Assembly: GCA_024398105.1 (NCBI GenBank)
Contig: JAKSJP010000001.1
Location: forward strand, 124,001 to 188,000
Direction of reading: 5' to 3'
Length of the DNA: 64,000 nt
From: Bacteroidales bacterium
Lineage (GTDB): Bacteria > Bacteroidota > Bacteroidia > Bacteroidales > UBA932
Below the pieces are notes generated by a model, which had not been told where the DNA came from, did not search any database, and saw only the letters and a list, made by a program, of their open reading frames with translations. A program made the position numbers and the translations under genes. Shown piece by piece: positions 45,167 through 54,599 of this stretch; the stretch's first letter is position 1, and every line of letters begins with the position of its first letter.

Positions 45167-47158
45167 CTAACGCACTCTGCCGAGTGCTTCCATCAGGAGT
45201 TTCCTTTTCTTGACGACCTCCTGGAATTCGCGCGCGATCTCCATCTGCTCATCCTCTGAGGCCTTGGTCATCGCCTCCCTGAGGTTCATTTCTTCCCATT
45301 TCGTCAGCTCAAGCTGATAAGTCATGATTGCGCGAGGCACAAATTTAACGAGTTGGGTTGACATTGCAGTCATAGAAGCCGCAAAATTTTTGACGGTAAG
45401 GTCATATTTTTCAGCAACCATGTTCGAAACCAGATCCGCCACCTCCCTGTCCGGCCCGTCCATCATCGCCCTTACGATATCCGCCTGGTCCTTGTCAGGG
45501 AAATTGTCGAAGAAATACAGGTAGAGGTCGTAGGCCCTTCGGAGAAGGCTGTTCTGGAGAACAAGTCCCCCTCCCTCTAGGTTACAACTGATGAATGCAG
45601 CGACTGTAGTTTCCTCTCCAGGTTGGTAATAGGCGGAGTCTGCATCAAACTTGAGTGGTTCAAGCCCATACCTCAACATGAACCATAATAAATCAATCTC
45701 AGCGTTCTTCAGCAGAGCATTTTCATAGACAATATTATCAGCAGATTCCTGAAGCGTATCAAGTGCATCCTCTTCCTCTTGTGATTGGGCGGGATTTGCC
45801 CCAGTACTTAATTCCTCACGTACCTGCCGCTGAGAAGAAGATTTTGCTTCATCTTCTAACAGTTTCTCCCTTGTTTTTCTTATTCTGTTGAAAATGAGCT
45901 GCGAGTCTATCTTGAACTTGTCTGCGACCGTCTGGCTGTAGACCGAACGCACTACCGCATCAGGTATCAGAGCGATGGTATCCGCCATCTCGTTGATAAG
46001 CTCGGCCTTCCTGATAGGATCATTCCCGGCATCTCCGAGGAGCATGTCGGTCTTGAACTCGATGAAGTCCTGCTCGTGGTCCCTGATGAAGTCCTTGACT
46101 TCCTCGAGGGTATGTTTCCTTGAATACGAATCCGGATCGTCCCCGTCCGGAAGCAGAAGTACCTTGACAGAGAGGCCCTCCTTGAGGACCAGGTCGATTC
46201 CTCTGAGCGCAGCCTTGATTCCCGCTCCGTCACCATCGTACATGATAGTGACCTTGTCGGTGAACTTCTTTATCAGGCGTATCTGAGGGGTAGTCAGCGA
46301 AGTACCGCTGGATGCCACCACGTTGGTGATGCCGAGCTGATGCATCGACAGCACGTCGAGATAACCTTCGACGAGGTAGCACCTGTCCTCGCGGTGGATC
46401 GTATTCTTGGCGAAGTTGATTCCGTAGAGGGTATAGCTCTTGTCGTAGATGAGGCTCTGGTTGGAGTTGATGTACTTCGCTACGGTCTTCTCCGTGAAGA
46501 GGGTCCTGCCGCCGAAGCCGATCACATTGCCGTTGTAGGAATGTATCGGGAACATCACTCTGTCGAAGAAACGGTCGACGAACTTGTCGTCGTAGCGTAC
46601 GAGAAGGTTCAGTTCGAGGAGATAGTCGATGTTATAGCCTTTCTCCTTCGCGGCGTCGTAGAGGGCATGCCTGCTCTTCGGGGCCCATCCGAGTCCGTAT
46701 TTCTCGATCGTGTCCTCCTCCAGGCCACGGCTTCTGAAATACGCCATGCCCGCCGTCCTGCCCTCGTCTGTCTTCAGGCTGTCCATATAGAACCTGTGGG
46801 CGAACTGCATGACTATCAGAAGACTTTCCCTCTTGGTCCTTGCCGCCAGGTCCTCCGCAGTCTCTTCCTTCTCGACTACCTCGATGCCATACTTCTTCGC
46901 TAAATATCGGAGAGCCTCGTAATAACTCATGCTCTCATGCTTCATCAGGAAGCCTACAGCCGTACCGCTCTCGCCACAGCCAAAGCATTTGTAGTAGCCA
47001 TGCGCCGGGCGGACATGGAAAGACGGGGTCTTCTCGTTGTGGAAAGGACAGCAGGCCACAAACTCGGAACCTCGCCTCTGGAGAGAGACGAAGTCACCGA
47101 CGACATCGGCCACCTGGGCCGAGTCAAGGATCCTTGCTATCGTTTCCTGTGGAATCAT
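45167..47158 (-). CDS. dnaG: DNA primase
   Basis: 663 residues; makes RNA primers at the replication fork. CHC2 zinc ribbon with Cys37, His40, Cys58 and Cys61. The TOPRIM core has [24 protein letters not shown] and LPDGDDPDS. The C-terminal helicase-interaction region follows residue about 430. A stretch of about 315 bases (roughly 45575-45890, residues about 423-528, the linker and first part of the C-terminal region) is distinctly AT-rich with codons such as TTA, AGT, AAT and GAT that the rest of the gene avoids. The gene follows the DUF3127 gene by 11 bases. Confidence 0.97.
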   Translation of the reverse strand: MIPQETIARILDSAQVADVVGDFVSLQRRGSEFVACCPFHNEKTPSFHVRPAHGYYKCFGCGESGTAVGFLMKHESMSYYEALRYLAKKYGIEVVEKEETAEDLAARTKRESLLIVMQFAHRFYMDSLKTDEGRTAGMAYFRSRGLEEDTIEKYGLGWAPKSRHALYDAAKEKGYNIDYLLELNLLVRYDDKFVDRFFDRVMFPIHSYNGNVIGFGGRTLFTEKTVAKYINSNQSLIYDKSYTLYGINFAKNTIHREDRCYLVEGYLDVLSMHQLGITNVVASSGTSLTTPQIRLIKKFTDKVTIMYDGDGAGIKAALRGIDLVLKEGLSVKVLLLPDGDDPDSYSRKHTLEEVKDFIRDHEQDFIEFKTDMLLGDAGNDPIRKAELINEMADTIALIPDAVVRSVYSQTVADKFKIDSQLIFNRIRKTREKLLEDEAKSSSQRQVREELSTGANPAQSQEEEDALDTLQESADNIVYENALLKNAEIDLLWFMLRYGLEPLKFDADSAYYQPGEETTVAAFISCNLEGGGLVLQNSLLRRAYDLYLYFFDNFPDKDQADIVRAMMDGPDREVADLVSNMVAEKYDLTVKNFAASMTAMSTQLVKFVPRAIMTYQLELTKWEEMNLREAMTKASEDEQMEIAREFQEVVKKRKLLMEALGRVR

Positions 47159-47169
47159 TACGCGTCAGT

Positions 47170-47604
47170 CTAGAATGGGAGGTCGTCCTCTTCCGACTCA
47201 GCAGGCATGTCTGCAAGGCTTGGAGCCGGTGCTGCCTGGAAGCCTGCCGGAACCGATGATGCCATTGGTGCCCTTGCAGCCGGTGCCGCAGGAGCGGCAG
47301 GAGCTGACGGAGCCGATGCGACGCCTGCCTCCGATATCTTCCACATCCTGAGATCGGTGTACCAGCGGCCCTGATACTCACGGCTGCTGATATTGAAAGC
47401 CACCTTCACCTGGTCACCGGCTGAAAACTTGTCGAGCTCGCTGACCTTGTCCTGTCCCCACGCAGTAAAGACTGCTGTCGTAGGGAACTTACCCTCCTGG
47501 AACTCAACAAGAAATTCCTGCTTTGCCCAGTCACCACGTGCAGACCTGCCGGACTGCACATCCATCTTCCTCAAAAGAGTTCCTTCAATTTCAAGATTTG
47601 GCAT
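47170..47604 (-). CDS. DUF3127 protein with SSB-like C-terminal tip
   Basis: 144 residues. Residues 1-95 form a compact beta-rich domain of the DUF3127 family (LEIEGTLLRKMDVQSGRSAR, KQEFLVEFQEG, AFNISSREYQGRWYTDLR), an OB-like pattern. Then comes an Ala/Pro-rich linker (about 97-128) and an acidic end EEDDLPF. The end closely resembles the DDDIPF tip by which bacterial SSB recruits replication and repair proteins. Directly upstream of dnaG in a run that also holds addAB, so a single-strand-DNA or SSB-related role is a reasonable inference, not proven. Confidence 0.85.
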   Translation of the reverse strand: MPNLEIEGTLLRKMDVQSGRSARGDWAKQEFLVEFQEGKFPTTAVFTAWGQDKVSELDKFSAGDQVKVAFNISSREYQGRWYTDLRMWKISEAGVASAPSAPAAPAAPAARAPMASSVPAGFQAAPAPSLADMPAESEEDDLPF

Positions 47605-47637
47605 GATGTTCTTTGCTAGTTGTTCTATTCTGTAAAA

Positions 47638-47670
47638 AAGCCTGCCTGGCTGCGACAGCTAAGCAGGCTT
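47638..47670 (-). terminator. Terminator of the FKBP isomerase gene
   Basis: AAGCCTGC (47638-47645) pairs perfectly with GCAGGCTT (47663-47670), with an inner GCTG/CAGC helix. On the minus strand a run of six T follows. It isolates the FKBP gene from the DUF3127-dnaG run. Confidence 0.85.
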
Positions 47671-47691
47671 GGAAATTTCTGTCCGTAGAGA

Positions 47692-48456
47692 TTACTCAGC
47701 CTCTTCCTCTGCTACGACCTCGTCAAGTGTGACGTCGAATACGAGAGTAGAGTTTGCAGGGATGGTGCCTGCTGCGCGTGAGCCATAACCGAGCTCTGCT
47801 GGTACGTAGAGTGTGATCTTGCCACCTTCGCCGATAAGCTGGAGACCCTCGGTCCATGCAGCGATCACTCTGTCAAGTGAAAGCTCCACAGCCTCTGAAC
47901 CCTCTTCTGTCTCGTCGAATACTGTACCGTCGAGAAGAGTTCCCTTGTAGTGTACGCGTACTGTAGAGTATGGTCCTGGGTGGTTGTCGTTACCTGGCTC
48001 GCTGATGATGTACTGGAGACCTGACTCTGTCTCGACTACACCTGCCTTCTTGGCATTCTCTGTGAAGAACTTCTTAGCCTCTGCCTCTGCGATTGCTGCG
48101 AGATAGTCTGAACGCTGTCCGAGGTACTTGTTGATAGCCTCGTTCATGTCCTCTGGGTTGAGCTTGAACTGCTTGAGGAAGTCCTCATCCTGTGGGTTGC
48201 CCTCAGCTGCGACGAAATCCTTCATACCCTTGACCATGAGGTTATAGTCTACATCACCGAAATCATACTGCTTGAGCATCTGGCCATAGTTGATACCAAG
48301 GTAGTAGCTTACTGAATCGAGAAGAGCCTTGCTTGGCATAAGGCCGGCAGCAGCCTTGAGAGAGTCGGCAGAAGCCTTTGGAGTGTTTGCGTTAGAACCG
48401 CACGCAACAGCAAGAAGGACTGCTGCAGAAACAGCGAATAATCTGATAGTTTTCAT
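47692..48456 (-). CDS. FKBP-type peptidyl-prolyl isomerase lipoprotein (Mip/FkpA type)
   Basis: 254 residues. Lipobox AVAC. The N-terminal helical dimerisation domain (about 35-135: SVSYYLGINYGQMLKQYDF to DYLAAIAEAEAKKFF) is followed by a classical FKBP domain: VRVHYKGTLLDGTVFDETEEG, AWTEGLQLIGEGGKITLYVP and LGYGSRAAGTIPANSTLVFDV. All usual pocket residues, including FD and Trp, are present. It should catalyse proline isomerisation and assist folding in the periplasm. It has its own terminator. The nearest promoter-like element is GATATTTG (minus, 48502-48509), one base off consensus. Confidence 0.93.
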   Translation of the reverse strand: MKTIRLFAVSAAVLLAVACGSNANTPKASADSLKAAAGLMPSKALLDSVSYYLGINYGQMLKQYDFGDVDYNLMVKGMKDFVAAEGNPQDEDFLKQFKLNPEDMNEAINKYLGQRSDYLAAIAEAEAKKFFTENAKKAGVVETESGLQYIISEPGNDNHPGPYSTVRVHYKGTLLDGTVFDETEEGSEAVELSLDRVIAAWTEGLQLIGEGGKITLYVPAELGYGSRAAGTIPANSTLVFDVTLDEVVAEEEAE

Positions 48457-48578
48457 TTTTCTATTTTTCGTTTTTTATGTTTTCAATTCCTTTCAGGAAT
48501 GCAAATATCGCAATTTTCACGGAAATATTGTTGTCGTCACAAAAATTATTCTTAAATTTAGTGAAATCACGATTTTGA

Positions 48579-50786
48579 ATGACCAGTGCCACCCCAGACC
48601 TCAGGTCCAAGCTGAAGGAATTCTTCGGATATGACGCCTTCAAAGGAGACCAGGAAGAAATCATCAAGCATCTCATCGCCGGTAACGATGCGTTCGTCCT
48701 CATGCCGACAGGCGGAGGCAAATCCCTATGCTACCAGCTTCCTGCGCTGGTAATGGAAGGCACTGCGATAGTCATATCCCCGCTCATCTCCCTGATGAAG
48801 AACCAGGTCGACGCCATCCGCGGATTCGTATCCGGGAACGAAGGCATCGCACACTTCCTCAACTCGTCCCTCACAAGGAACGAGATCGCGGACGTGAAGC
48901 AGGATCTCCTCAGCGGAGCGACCAAGATACTCTATGTCGCACCGGAGTCCCTGACCAAGGCCGAGAACATCGCCCTCCTCAAGGAAATCCACATCTCCTT
49001 CTACGCCGTCGACGAGGCGCACTGCATCTCCGAATGGGGACATGACTTCCGTCAGGAATATGGCAACATCAGGCCTATTGTCGAGAAGATCGGACACGCC
49101 CCTATAATCGCCCTCACCGCGACAGCTACCCCGAAGGTCAAGAGCGACATCATGAAGAATCTCGGCATCAGCGACGCCAAGGTCTTCATCTCCTCGTTCA
49201 ACCGTCCGAACCTCTATTACGAGATCAGGGACAAGAACAAGTCCGAGGAGGACATGGTCAGGTTCATCAAGGAGCACAAGGGGAAGTCGGGCATCATCTA
49301 CTGCCTCAGCCGAAAGAAAGTCGAAGACATAGCCAACCTGTTGGTCATCAACGGGATCAAGGCCTTGCCATACCATGCAGGCCTTGATGCGAAGGTACGC
49401 AACGAGAACCAGGACATGTTCCTCAGCGAGAAGGTCGACGTCATAGTCGCGACCATCGCGTTCGGAATGGGAATCGACAAGCCTGACGTACGTTTCGTCA
49501 TCCACTACGACATACCTAAGAGCCTCGAAGGATACTACCAGGAGACCGGCCGTGCCGGAAGGGACGGACTCGAGGGAATCTGCATCACATACTTCAGCCA
49601 GAAGGACGTCACCAAGCTCAGCAAGTTCATCCAGGGCAAGAAGGGAAACGAGCAGGAAATCGGCAAGCAGCTCCTCAAGGAGACCGTCGACTACGCAGAA
49701 TCCGGCGAATGCCGCAGAAAGCTGCTGCTCAACTACTTCGGTGAATCTTACGACAAGTGCAACTGCGGAAACTGCGACAACTGCCTTCACCCTAGGCAGA
49801 GGTTCGACGGCAAGGAGCACATGCTGAAGGTCCTGCGTCTGGTGCTCTCCATCCCGGAGCAGTTCGAGATGGACCACATAGGAAGCATCCTGGCAGGAAA
49901 CGCCACCGCGATGATTCTCTCCTACAAGCACGACCAGCTGAAGGAATTCGGTGAGGGCGCGCCTCACGACCAGAAATACTGGAGCTCGATCGTCCATCAG
50001 GGAATCCTTCTCGGACTCCTGAGGAAGGACATCGATTCATACGGCCGCATATCTGTGACCGAGGCCGGAAGGAAGTATCTCCAGGACCCATACAGCATAA
50101 TGCTCGTCGAGGACCGTAAGTTCTCTGAGGGAGACTACGAGGATGACGACGAGGAGACCAAGGAAGCAAACCTCGCCGCCAAGGGTGGCGGAGCCGGAGA
50201 CGAGACACTTCTCGCCATGCTCAAGGACCTCAGGAAAGACCTCGCGGCAAAGCTGAAGCTGCAGCCGTGGATCATCTTCGGAGACCCTGCCCTGGACGAC
50301 ATGTCCATCATGTACCCTGTCACCGTAGAAGACCTCAAGAAGTGCCAGGGCGTAGGAGAAGGCAAGGCCCTGAAGTATGGAAAGAGTTTCATCGAGCTCA
50401 TACGTAAGTACGTAGAGGAGAACGACATAGAGCGTCCGGACGACTTCATCCTCAAGTCAAGTCCAGCCAAGTCCGAGATCAAGATCGGCATCATCCAGAG
50501 CATTGACAAGCAGCTTGACCTCGAGGACATCGCCCAGGCAAGAGGAATGGAGATGTCAGAGCTCCTTTCACTCATAGAAAGCATAGTCGAGTCAGGCACG
50601 AAGCTGAACCTCAGCTACTACATCAGGCAAAGGGTCGACGACGACCTGGTCGACGAGATCTATGACTATTTCAGGAACGACGCCCAGTCCGACTCGATCG
50701 CCGAGGCCATGGAGGAATTCAGCGACTGCGACGAGGAGGAAGTACGTCTGGTGCGCATCAGATTCCTGTGCGAAGTAGCAAACTAG
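48579..50786 (+). CDS. recQ: ATP-dependent DNA helicase RecQ
   Basis: 735 residues. 3'-5' helicase for recombination and fork repair. FKGDQEEIIKHLIAGND (Q motif), Walker A MPTGGGKS, DEAHCISEWGHDFR, TATATPKV, GFGMGIDKPDVRFVIHYD-type motif V and QETGRAGRDG (motif VI). The RQC zinc cluster is CRRKLLLNYFGE...CNCGNCDNC, followed by a winged helix. An HRDC-like region (VEDLKKCQGVGEGKALKYG) and an extra C-terminal helical domain follow, making it longer than E. coli RecQ. Divergent from the FKBP gene. Confidence 0.97.
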   Translation: MTSATPDLRSKLKEFFGYDAFKGDQEEIIKHLIAGNDAFVLMPTGGGKSLCYQLPALVMEGTAIVISPLISLMKNQVDAIRGFVSGNEGIAHFLNSSLTRNEIADVKQDLLSGATKILYVAPESLTKAENIALLKEIHISFYAVDEAHCISEWGHDFRQEYGNIRPIVEKIGHAPIIALTATATPKVKSDIMKNLGISDAKVFISSFNRPNLYYEIRDKNKSEEDMVRFIKEHKGKSGIIYCLSRKKVEDIANLLVINGIKALPYHAGLDAKVRNENQDMFLSEKVDVIVATIAFGMGIDKPDVRFVIHYDIPKSLEGYYQETGRAGRDGLEGICITYFSQKDVTKLSKFIQGKKGNEQEIGKQLLKETVDYAESGECRRKLLLNYFGESYDKCNCGNCDNCLHPRQRFDGKEHMLKVLRLVLSIPEQFEMDHIGSILAGNATAMILSYKHDQLKEFGEGAPHDQKYWSSIVHQGILLGLLRKDIDSYGRISVTEAGRKYLQDPYSIMLVEDRKFSEGDYEDDDEETKEANLAAKGGGAGDETLLAMLKDLRKDLAAKLKLQPWIIFGDPALDDMSIMYPVTVEDLKKCQGVGEGKALKYGKSFIELIRKYVEENDIERPDDFILKSSPAKSEIKIGIIQSIDKQLDLEDIAQARGMEMSELLSLIESIVESGTKLNLSYYIRQRVDDDLVDEIYDYFRNDAQSDSIAEAMEEFSDCDEEEVRLVRIRFLCEVAN

Positions 50787-50798
50787 CTCCATTCTGCC

Positions 50799-50815
50799 AA
50801 TACCCTCTGGGTATT
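50799..50815. terminator. Short hairpin after recQ
   Basis: AATACCC (50799-50805) and GGGTATT (50809-50815) pair perfectly around a three-base loop 12 bases after the recQ stop. No T-run follows, so intrinsic termination is uncertain; it may be a weak terminator or processing site. Confidence 0.35.
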
Positions 50816-50845
50816 CTCGCCAAAAAAGCGTAACTTCGCACGTCA

Positions 50846-53446
50846 ATGAAGACAAGGTTGAAAAAATATTGGTTCCCGGTAGCCGTGATCCTTCTCGCTA
50901 CCATCCAGGCATTCGCTGCGGAAATCCACCGAGGCGGAGTCCTTGCTTCCATTGTCGAGGAAATCCGAAGACCGGACACCGTCATCTACAACAATTCGTC
51001 CGTCTATACCAAATTCAGGCTGGAACGTACCATCGGGGATGAAGCCGAAGACGGCTTCCAGCTTGAAGAACAGGGTACCATGGTCAGTGCCCGTGACACG
51101 ATCAAGGCCCCGGACTCGCTCAGGCTCTCAGACCCGTTCAGATACAAGTACTACGTCGCACTCGTGGACTCCCTCACCCATCATCAGGTGAAGGACTCTC
51201 TCATCGCTGCCGGCGATTCGCTGATCTGGCCTAAGATCGACTCGATCTATTTCGCCGACTCAGCGACTGCAGCCAAGCTCCGTTTCGAGAGATGGTACGC
51301 AGGACTCGACAAGTTCGACAGGAAGAAGTATGACTATGAGCAGAAGATGGCAAGGCAGAAGCGCAAGGCGGACAGCACGCTCGCAGTCAAGGACAGCATC
51401 AAGAACAGAAGGGACAGCATCAGGGAGAACACCCCTAGGATCCTCGAGTCCTTCGCCGTGGCCGACTCGATGCATTACAAGAGGATCTTCACCTGGAAGG
51501 TAGACCGCTATTTCAACAATGTCAAGGCAAAGGACATCGACACCAGCTACAATTACTGGTTCAACGACTACCATTTCATGAGGAAGGACGTCAACGTCAG
51601 CTATCTCGGCATTGCAGGTTCGCCGGTACAGTACTACGACTTCAGCAAGCGCAGCGCAGAGGAAGGAGTCTCATTCTATGAGCCTTACGAGGTCTACAGC
51701 TTCTCTCCAGGGACCGCCCCGATGTACAACACGAAGACCCCATACACCGAGCTGGCATACTGGGGAACCCTGTTCGCAAACGCAGAGAACGAAGAGTCAG
51801 ACATACACATCCTCACCACCCAGAACATCTATCCGGCCCTCAACATGACGCTCAGCTATGACAGGACCGGTGCCAACGGCATGCTGGACAACGAGAATGT
51901 CAACAACAGGACGGCCTTCGTCGGGCTGAACTGGCTTGGAAAGAAATACAACGCGCATTTCGGATATATATTCAATTCCATCAGGAAGGCAGAGAACGGC
52001 GGAGTCGTCGACAATTTCTGGATCAGGGACACGACGGTAGGACCTCGAGAGATCGCCGTGCATCTGAAAGACGCAGACAATGTCATCAAGAAGAACACCG
52101 TCTATCTCAACCAGACCTACAGGATTCCTTTCAATTTCCTCAAGAAGATCGGACACAGGAAAGACAGCAGTGCAGTGACGGACGCCATCCAGGCAAAGAC
52201 CCTTGACACCGACGTGACCACTGCCTTCATAGGACATAACAGCGAGTACTCGACCTACACCAAGAACTACACGGACAACATCTCGATGTCGGACAAGGAC
52301 GGACGGGACTTCTACAACGACAGGTTCTTCATCAATCCGGTCAGGTCGGCAGATTCCCTGAGGGTGATGAAACTGGAGAACAAGGTATTCCTCAAGCTCC
52401 AGCCGTGGTCAGACGACGCGATAGTATCGAGCCTGAACGTCGGTATCGGAGACAGGCTCCTGAGCTACTACATGTTCAACCCTCTGGGCTATCTCACCAA
52501 GACGAAGAACACGGTATGGAATTCAGCCTACCTCTATGGTGGAGCAGCGGGACAGTTCAAGAAATATCTCAGCTGGGATGCCCAGGGATACTATACCTTC
52601 CTTGGAAACGAGATCAACGATTTCGGCATAGACGGAAACATCAAGTTCAGCGCATATCCTTTCAGGAGGCACAGGAACGAGCCTCTGTCACTCATAGGAC
52701 ACGTAGAGACCAAGCTTGACGAGCCTGAATTCTTCGAGCAGCACTATTTCTCGAACCACCTCAAGTGGGACAATGACTTCAAGAAGGTATCCACGACGAA
52801 GTTCGAAGGAACTCTCGACATCCCTTACTGGAAACTTTCCGTGACAGCCGGCTACACCCAGCTGTTCAACAACATCTACTACGACAACTTTGCGACAGCG
52901 CAGCAGAATACGGAGGCTATGAGCATCTTCAAGCTGAGTGCTATGAAGAATTTCAGAGTCTGGAAGCTCCACTTCGACAACCAGGCACTGTTCCAGCACT
53001 CTACCAACGAGGAGGTCGTTCCGCTGCCTACGCTGGCGCTTAACCTCAAGTGGTATTTCCAGTTCGATGTGGTCAAGGACGTCCTGCAGATGCAGATCGG
53101 CGCCAATACGCTGTACACGACAGCGTGGTACGCCCCGGCCTACAGCCCTGAGCTGGGTAGATTCCACAACCAGGACAAAGAGAAATATGGCAACTGCCCG
53201 TATGTGGACGCCTTCGTCAACATGCAGTGGAAAAGAGCCTGCATCTTTGTCAAGATGGTAAACGCAAACATGGGATGGCCTATGAATTCAGCAGACTACT
53301 TCAGTGCGGCTGGCTTCATCCGTCCTCAGAGGGCCGTGAAATTCGGCATATGGTGGCCGTTCTACCTCCAGACTGGCAAGGGATCCGGCTCTTCAGCTTC
53401 GTCGTCGGCAGGACCAGGCGGTGCGCCAAGACGTCAGACAATCTAA
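50846..53446 (+). CDS. Putative porin (Porin_10 type outer-membrane protein)
   Basis: 866 residues. Signal peptide to AFAAE. A charged periplasmic segment follows (about 25-210) with KRKADSTLAVKDSIKNRRDS-type repeats. From about residue 240 to the end there are alternating amphipathic strands typical of an outer-membrane beta-barrel, for example LNMTLSYDRTGANG, LSWDAQGYYTFLGNEIN and FQFDVVKDVLQMQIGANT. This matches the Bacteroidetes Porin_10 family. It ends in a low-complexity Gly/Ser/Pro-rich tail rather than the usual aromatic strand. Ten bases before the lytic transglycosylase gene, so probably co-transcribed. Confidence 0.82.
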   Translation: MKTRLKKYWFPVAVILLATIQAFAAEIHRGGVLASIVEEIRRPDTVIYNNSSVYTKFRLERTIGDEAEDGFQLEEQGTMVSARDTIKAPDSLRLSDPFRYKYYVALVDSLTHHQVKDSLIAAGDSLIWPKIDSIYFADSATAAKLRFERWYAGLDKFDRKKYDYEQKMARQKRKADSTLAVKDSIKNRRDSIRENTPRILESFAVADSMHYKRIFTWKVDRYFNNVKAKDIDTSYNYWFNDYHFMRKDVNVSYLGIAGSPVQYYDFSKRSAEEGVSFYEPYEVYSFSPGTAPMYNTKTPYTELAYWGTLFANAENEESDIHILTTQNIYPALNMTLSYDRTGANGMLDNENVNNRTAFVGLNWLGKKYNAHFGYIFNSIRKAENGGVVDNFWIRDTTVGPREIAVHLKDADNVIKKNTVYLNQTYRIPFNFLKKIGHRKDSSAVTDAIQAKTLDTDVTTAFIGHNSEYSTYTKNYTDNISMSDKDGRDFYNDRFFINPVRSADSLRVMKLENKVFLKLQPWSDDAIVSSLNVGIGDRLLSYYMFNPLGYLTKTKNTVWNSAYLYGGAAGQFKKYLSWDAQGYYTFLGNEINDFGIDGNIKFSAYPFRRHRNEPLSLIGHVETKLDEPEFFEQHYFSNHLKWDNDFKKVSTTKFEGTLDIPYWKLSVTAGYTQLFNNIYYDNFATAQQNTEAMSIFKLSAMKNFRVWKLHFDNQALFQHSTNEEVVPLPTLALNLKWYFQFDVVKDVLQMQIGANTLYTTAWYAPAYSPELGRFHNQDKEKYGNCPYVDAFVNMQWKRACIFVKMVNANMGWPMNSADYFSAAGFIRPQRAVKFGIWWPFYLQTGKGSGSSASSSAGPGGAPRRQTI

Positions 53447-53456
53447 TATTTGGACC

Positions 53457-54599
53457 ATGGGAAAGAAAAAAAGAGCATTTCAGTACATTGTTCCCGTTCT
53501 GGTGATTCTCTGTGCGCTTCCGTTCCTCACTCAGGAGAACTTCCAGAAGCCGGAGAGAAGGGAGAACATCAGGTGTCTGATCTGCCTCAGGGGGCACCAC
53601 CCTGCCAACATAAACCTCAGCACAGGATTCAACTACGAACTGTTGAATGACTATGCTGAGTCGATCGCTTCTGTGGCAGAAATCCAGGTCAGCGAGTTCG
53701 AGAGCGAGGCTCTGACCATGCTCAGCGAGGACAGCATAGACGTCGCCATCCTGCCTTTCAGCGCCCTCCTGTCAACTTCGAACCAGTACCTCTGCTCAGA
53801 GATGATGGAAGACAGCACGGTGTGGGTCGTCCACAAGGGCAACAGGGATCTGGCAGAGTCCATAACCGCATGGCACAACATGTTCCATGGGAAGGATGAA
53901 TACAACAAGATCAAAGAGCGCTTCAGCCCGGCCTACGAGCCTTACAAGAGAGCATACACGGGACGCGAGTACAAGACCATCAGTCCTTACGACAGCCTTA
54001 TCAGGAAGTATGCGGACCAGATCGGTTGGGACTGGAGGATGCTGGCAGCCCTTATCTGGCAGGAGTCGAGATTCCGTATCGACGCGCGCTCCGGCCGAGG
54101 CGCAGAAGGTCTGCTCCAGATGCTTCCAAGCACAGCCATGCGTTTCCACAACGACGACATGCTCAATCCTGAGAAGAACATCAGTGCAGGTACTGAATAC
54201 ATTGGAAAGCTCAAGGGAATCTTCACCAGGTTCGCCGCTCCTCAGGACCTCACGAAGTTTGTCCTGGCCGCATACAGCGCCGGTGAAGGACGCGTGCTCG
54301 ACTGCATCAGATTTGCAAGGGCAAACGATATCCCATACTCGACCTGGGAGGATTTCGAGAACGTCATCGAGACTCTCAGGAACAAGGAAGGCGTACAGCA
54401 GGACACACTGCTCCAGTATGGCGGTCTTCGAGGATACGAGACTGTCAACTACGTCGCAAACGTATACAGCCTCTATGATGCATTCATGATTATTTCGCCC
54501 GGACCGTCTTTGCAGGATCAACCCGCGACACGAAAAGAGACGGAATCAGAAGAAGAAGCATTATCACAAGATAAGCAGCCAGATCAGCCTCAAGTATAA
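53457..54599 (+). CDS. MltF-like membrane-bound lytic transglycosylase
   Basis: 380 residues from ATG 53457; an upstream frame start at 53421 lies inside the porin gene. N-terminal membrane anchor (YIVPVLVILCALPFL), then a shortened solute-binding-protein-like module (about 45-145), then the SLT catalytic domain with Glu in IWQESRFRIDARSG and GLLQMLPSTAMRFH, and AYSAGEGRVLD. Cleaves peptidoglycan to anhydro-muropeptides. The last 36 codons, encoding a polar acidic tail after YDAFM, lie entirely antisense to the end of the LolC/E-like gene, a 110-base convergent overlap. Confidence 0.9.
   Translation: MGKKKRAFQYIVPVLVILCALPFLTQENFQKPERRENIRCLICLRGHHPANINLSTGFNYELLNDYAESIASVAEIQVSEFESEALTMLSEDSIDVAILPFSALLSTSNQYLCSEMMEDSTVWVVHKGNRDLAESITAWHNMFHGKDEYNKIKERFSPAYEPYKRAYTGREYKTISPYDSLIRKYADQIGWDWRMLAALIWQESRFRIDARSGRGAEGLLQMLPSTAMRFHNDDMLNPEKNISAGTEYIGKLKGIFTRFAAPQDLTKFVLAAYSAGEGRVLDCIRFARANDIPYSTWEDFENVIETLRNKEGVQQDTLLQYGGLRGYETVNYVANVYSLYDAFMIISPGPSLQDQPATRKETESEEEALSQDKQPDQPQV

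Noticed and set aside
48726..49997. 423-codon open frame antisense to recQ
   Set aside because: It mirrors recQ, whose motifs are all intact, and its Asp/Glu/Leu/Val-rich composition is what the complement of this codon usage gives. No promoter or recognisable domain.
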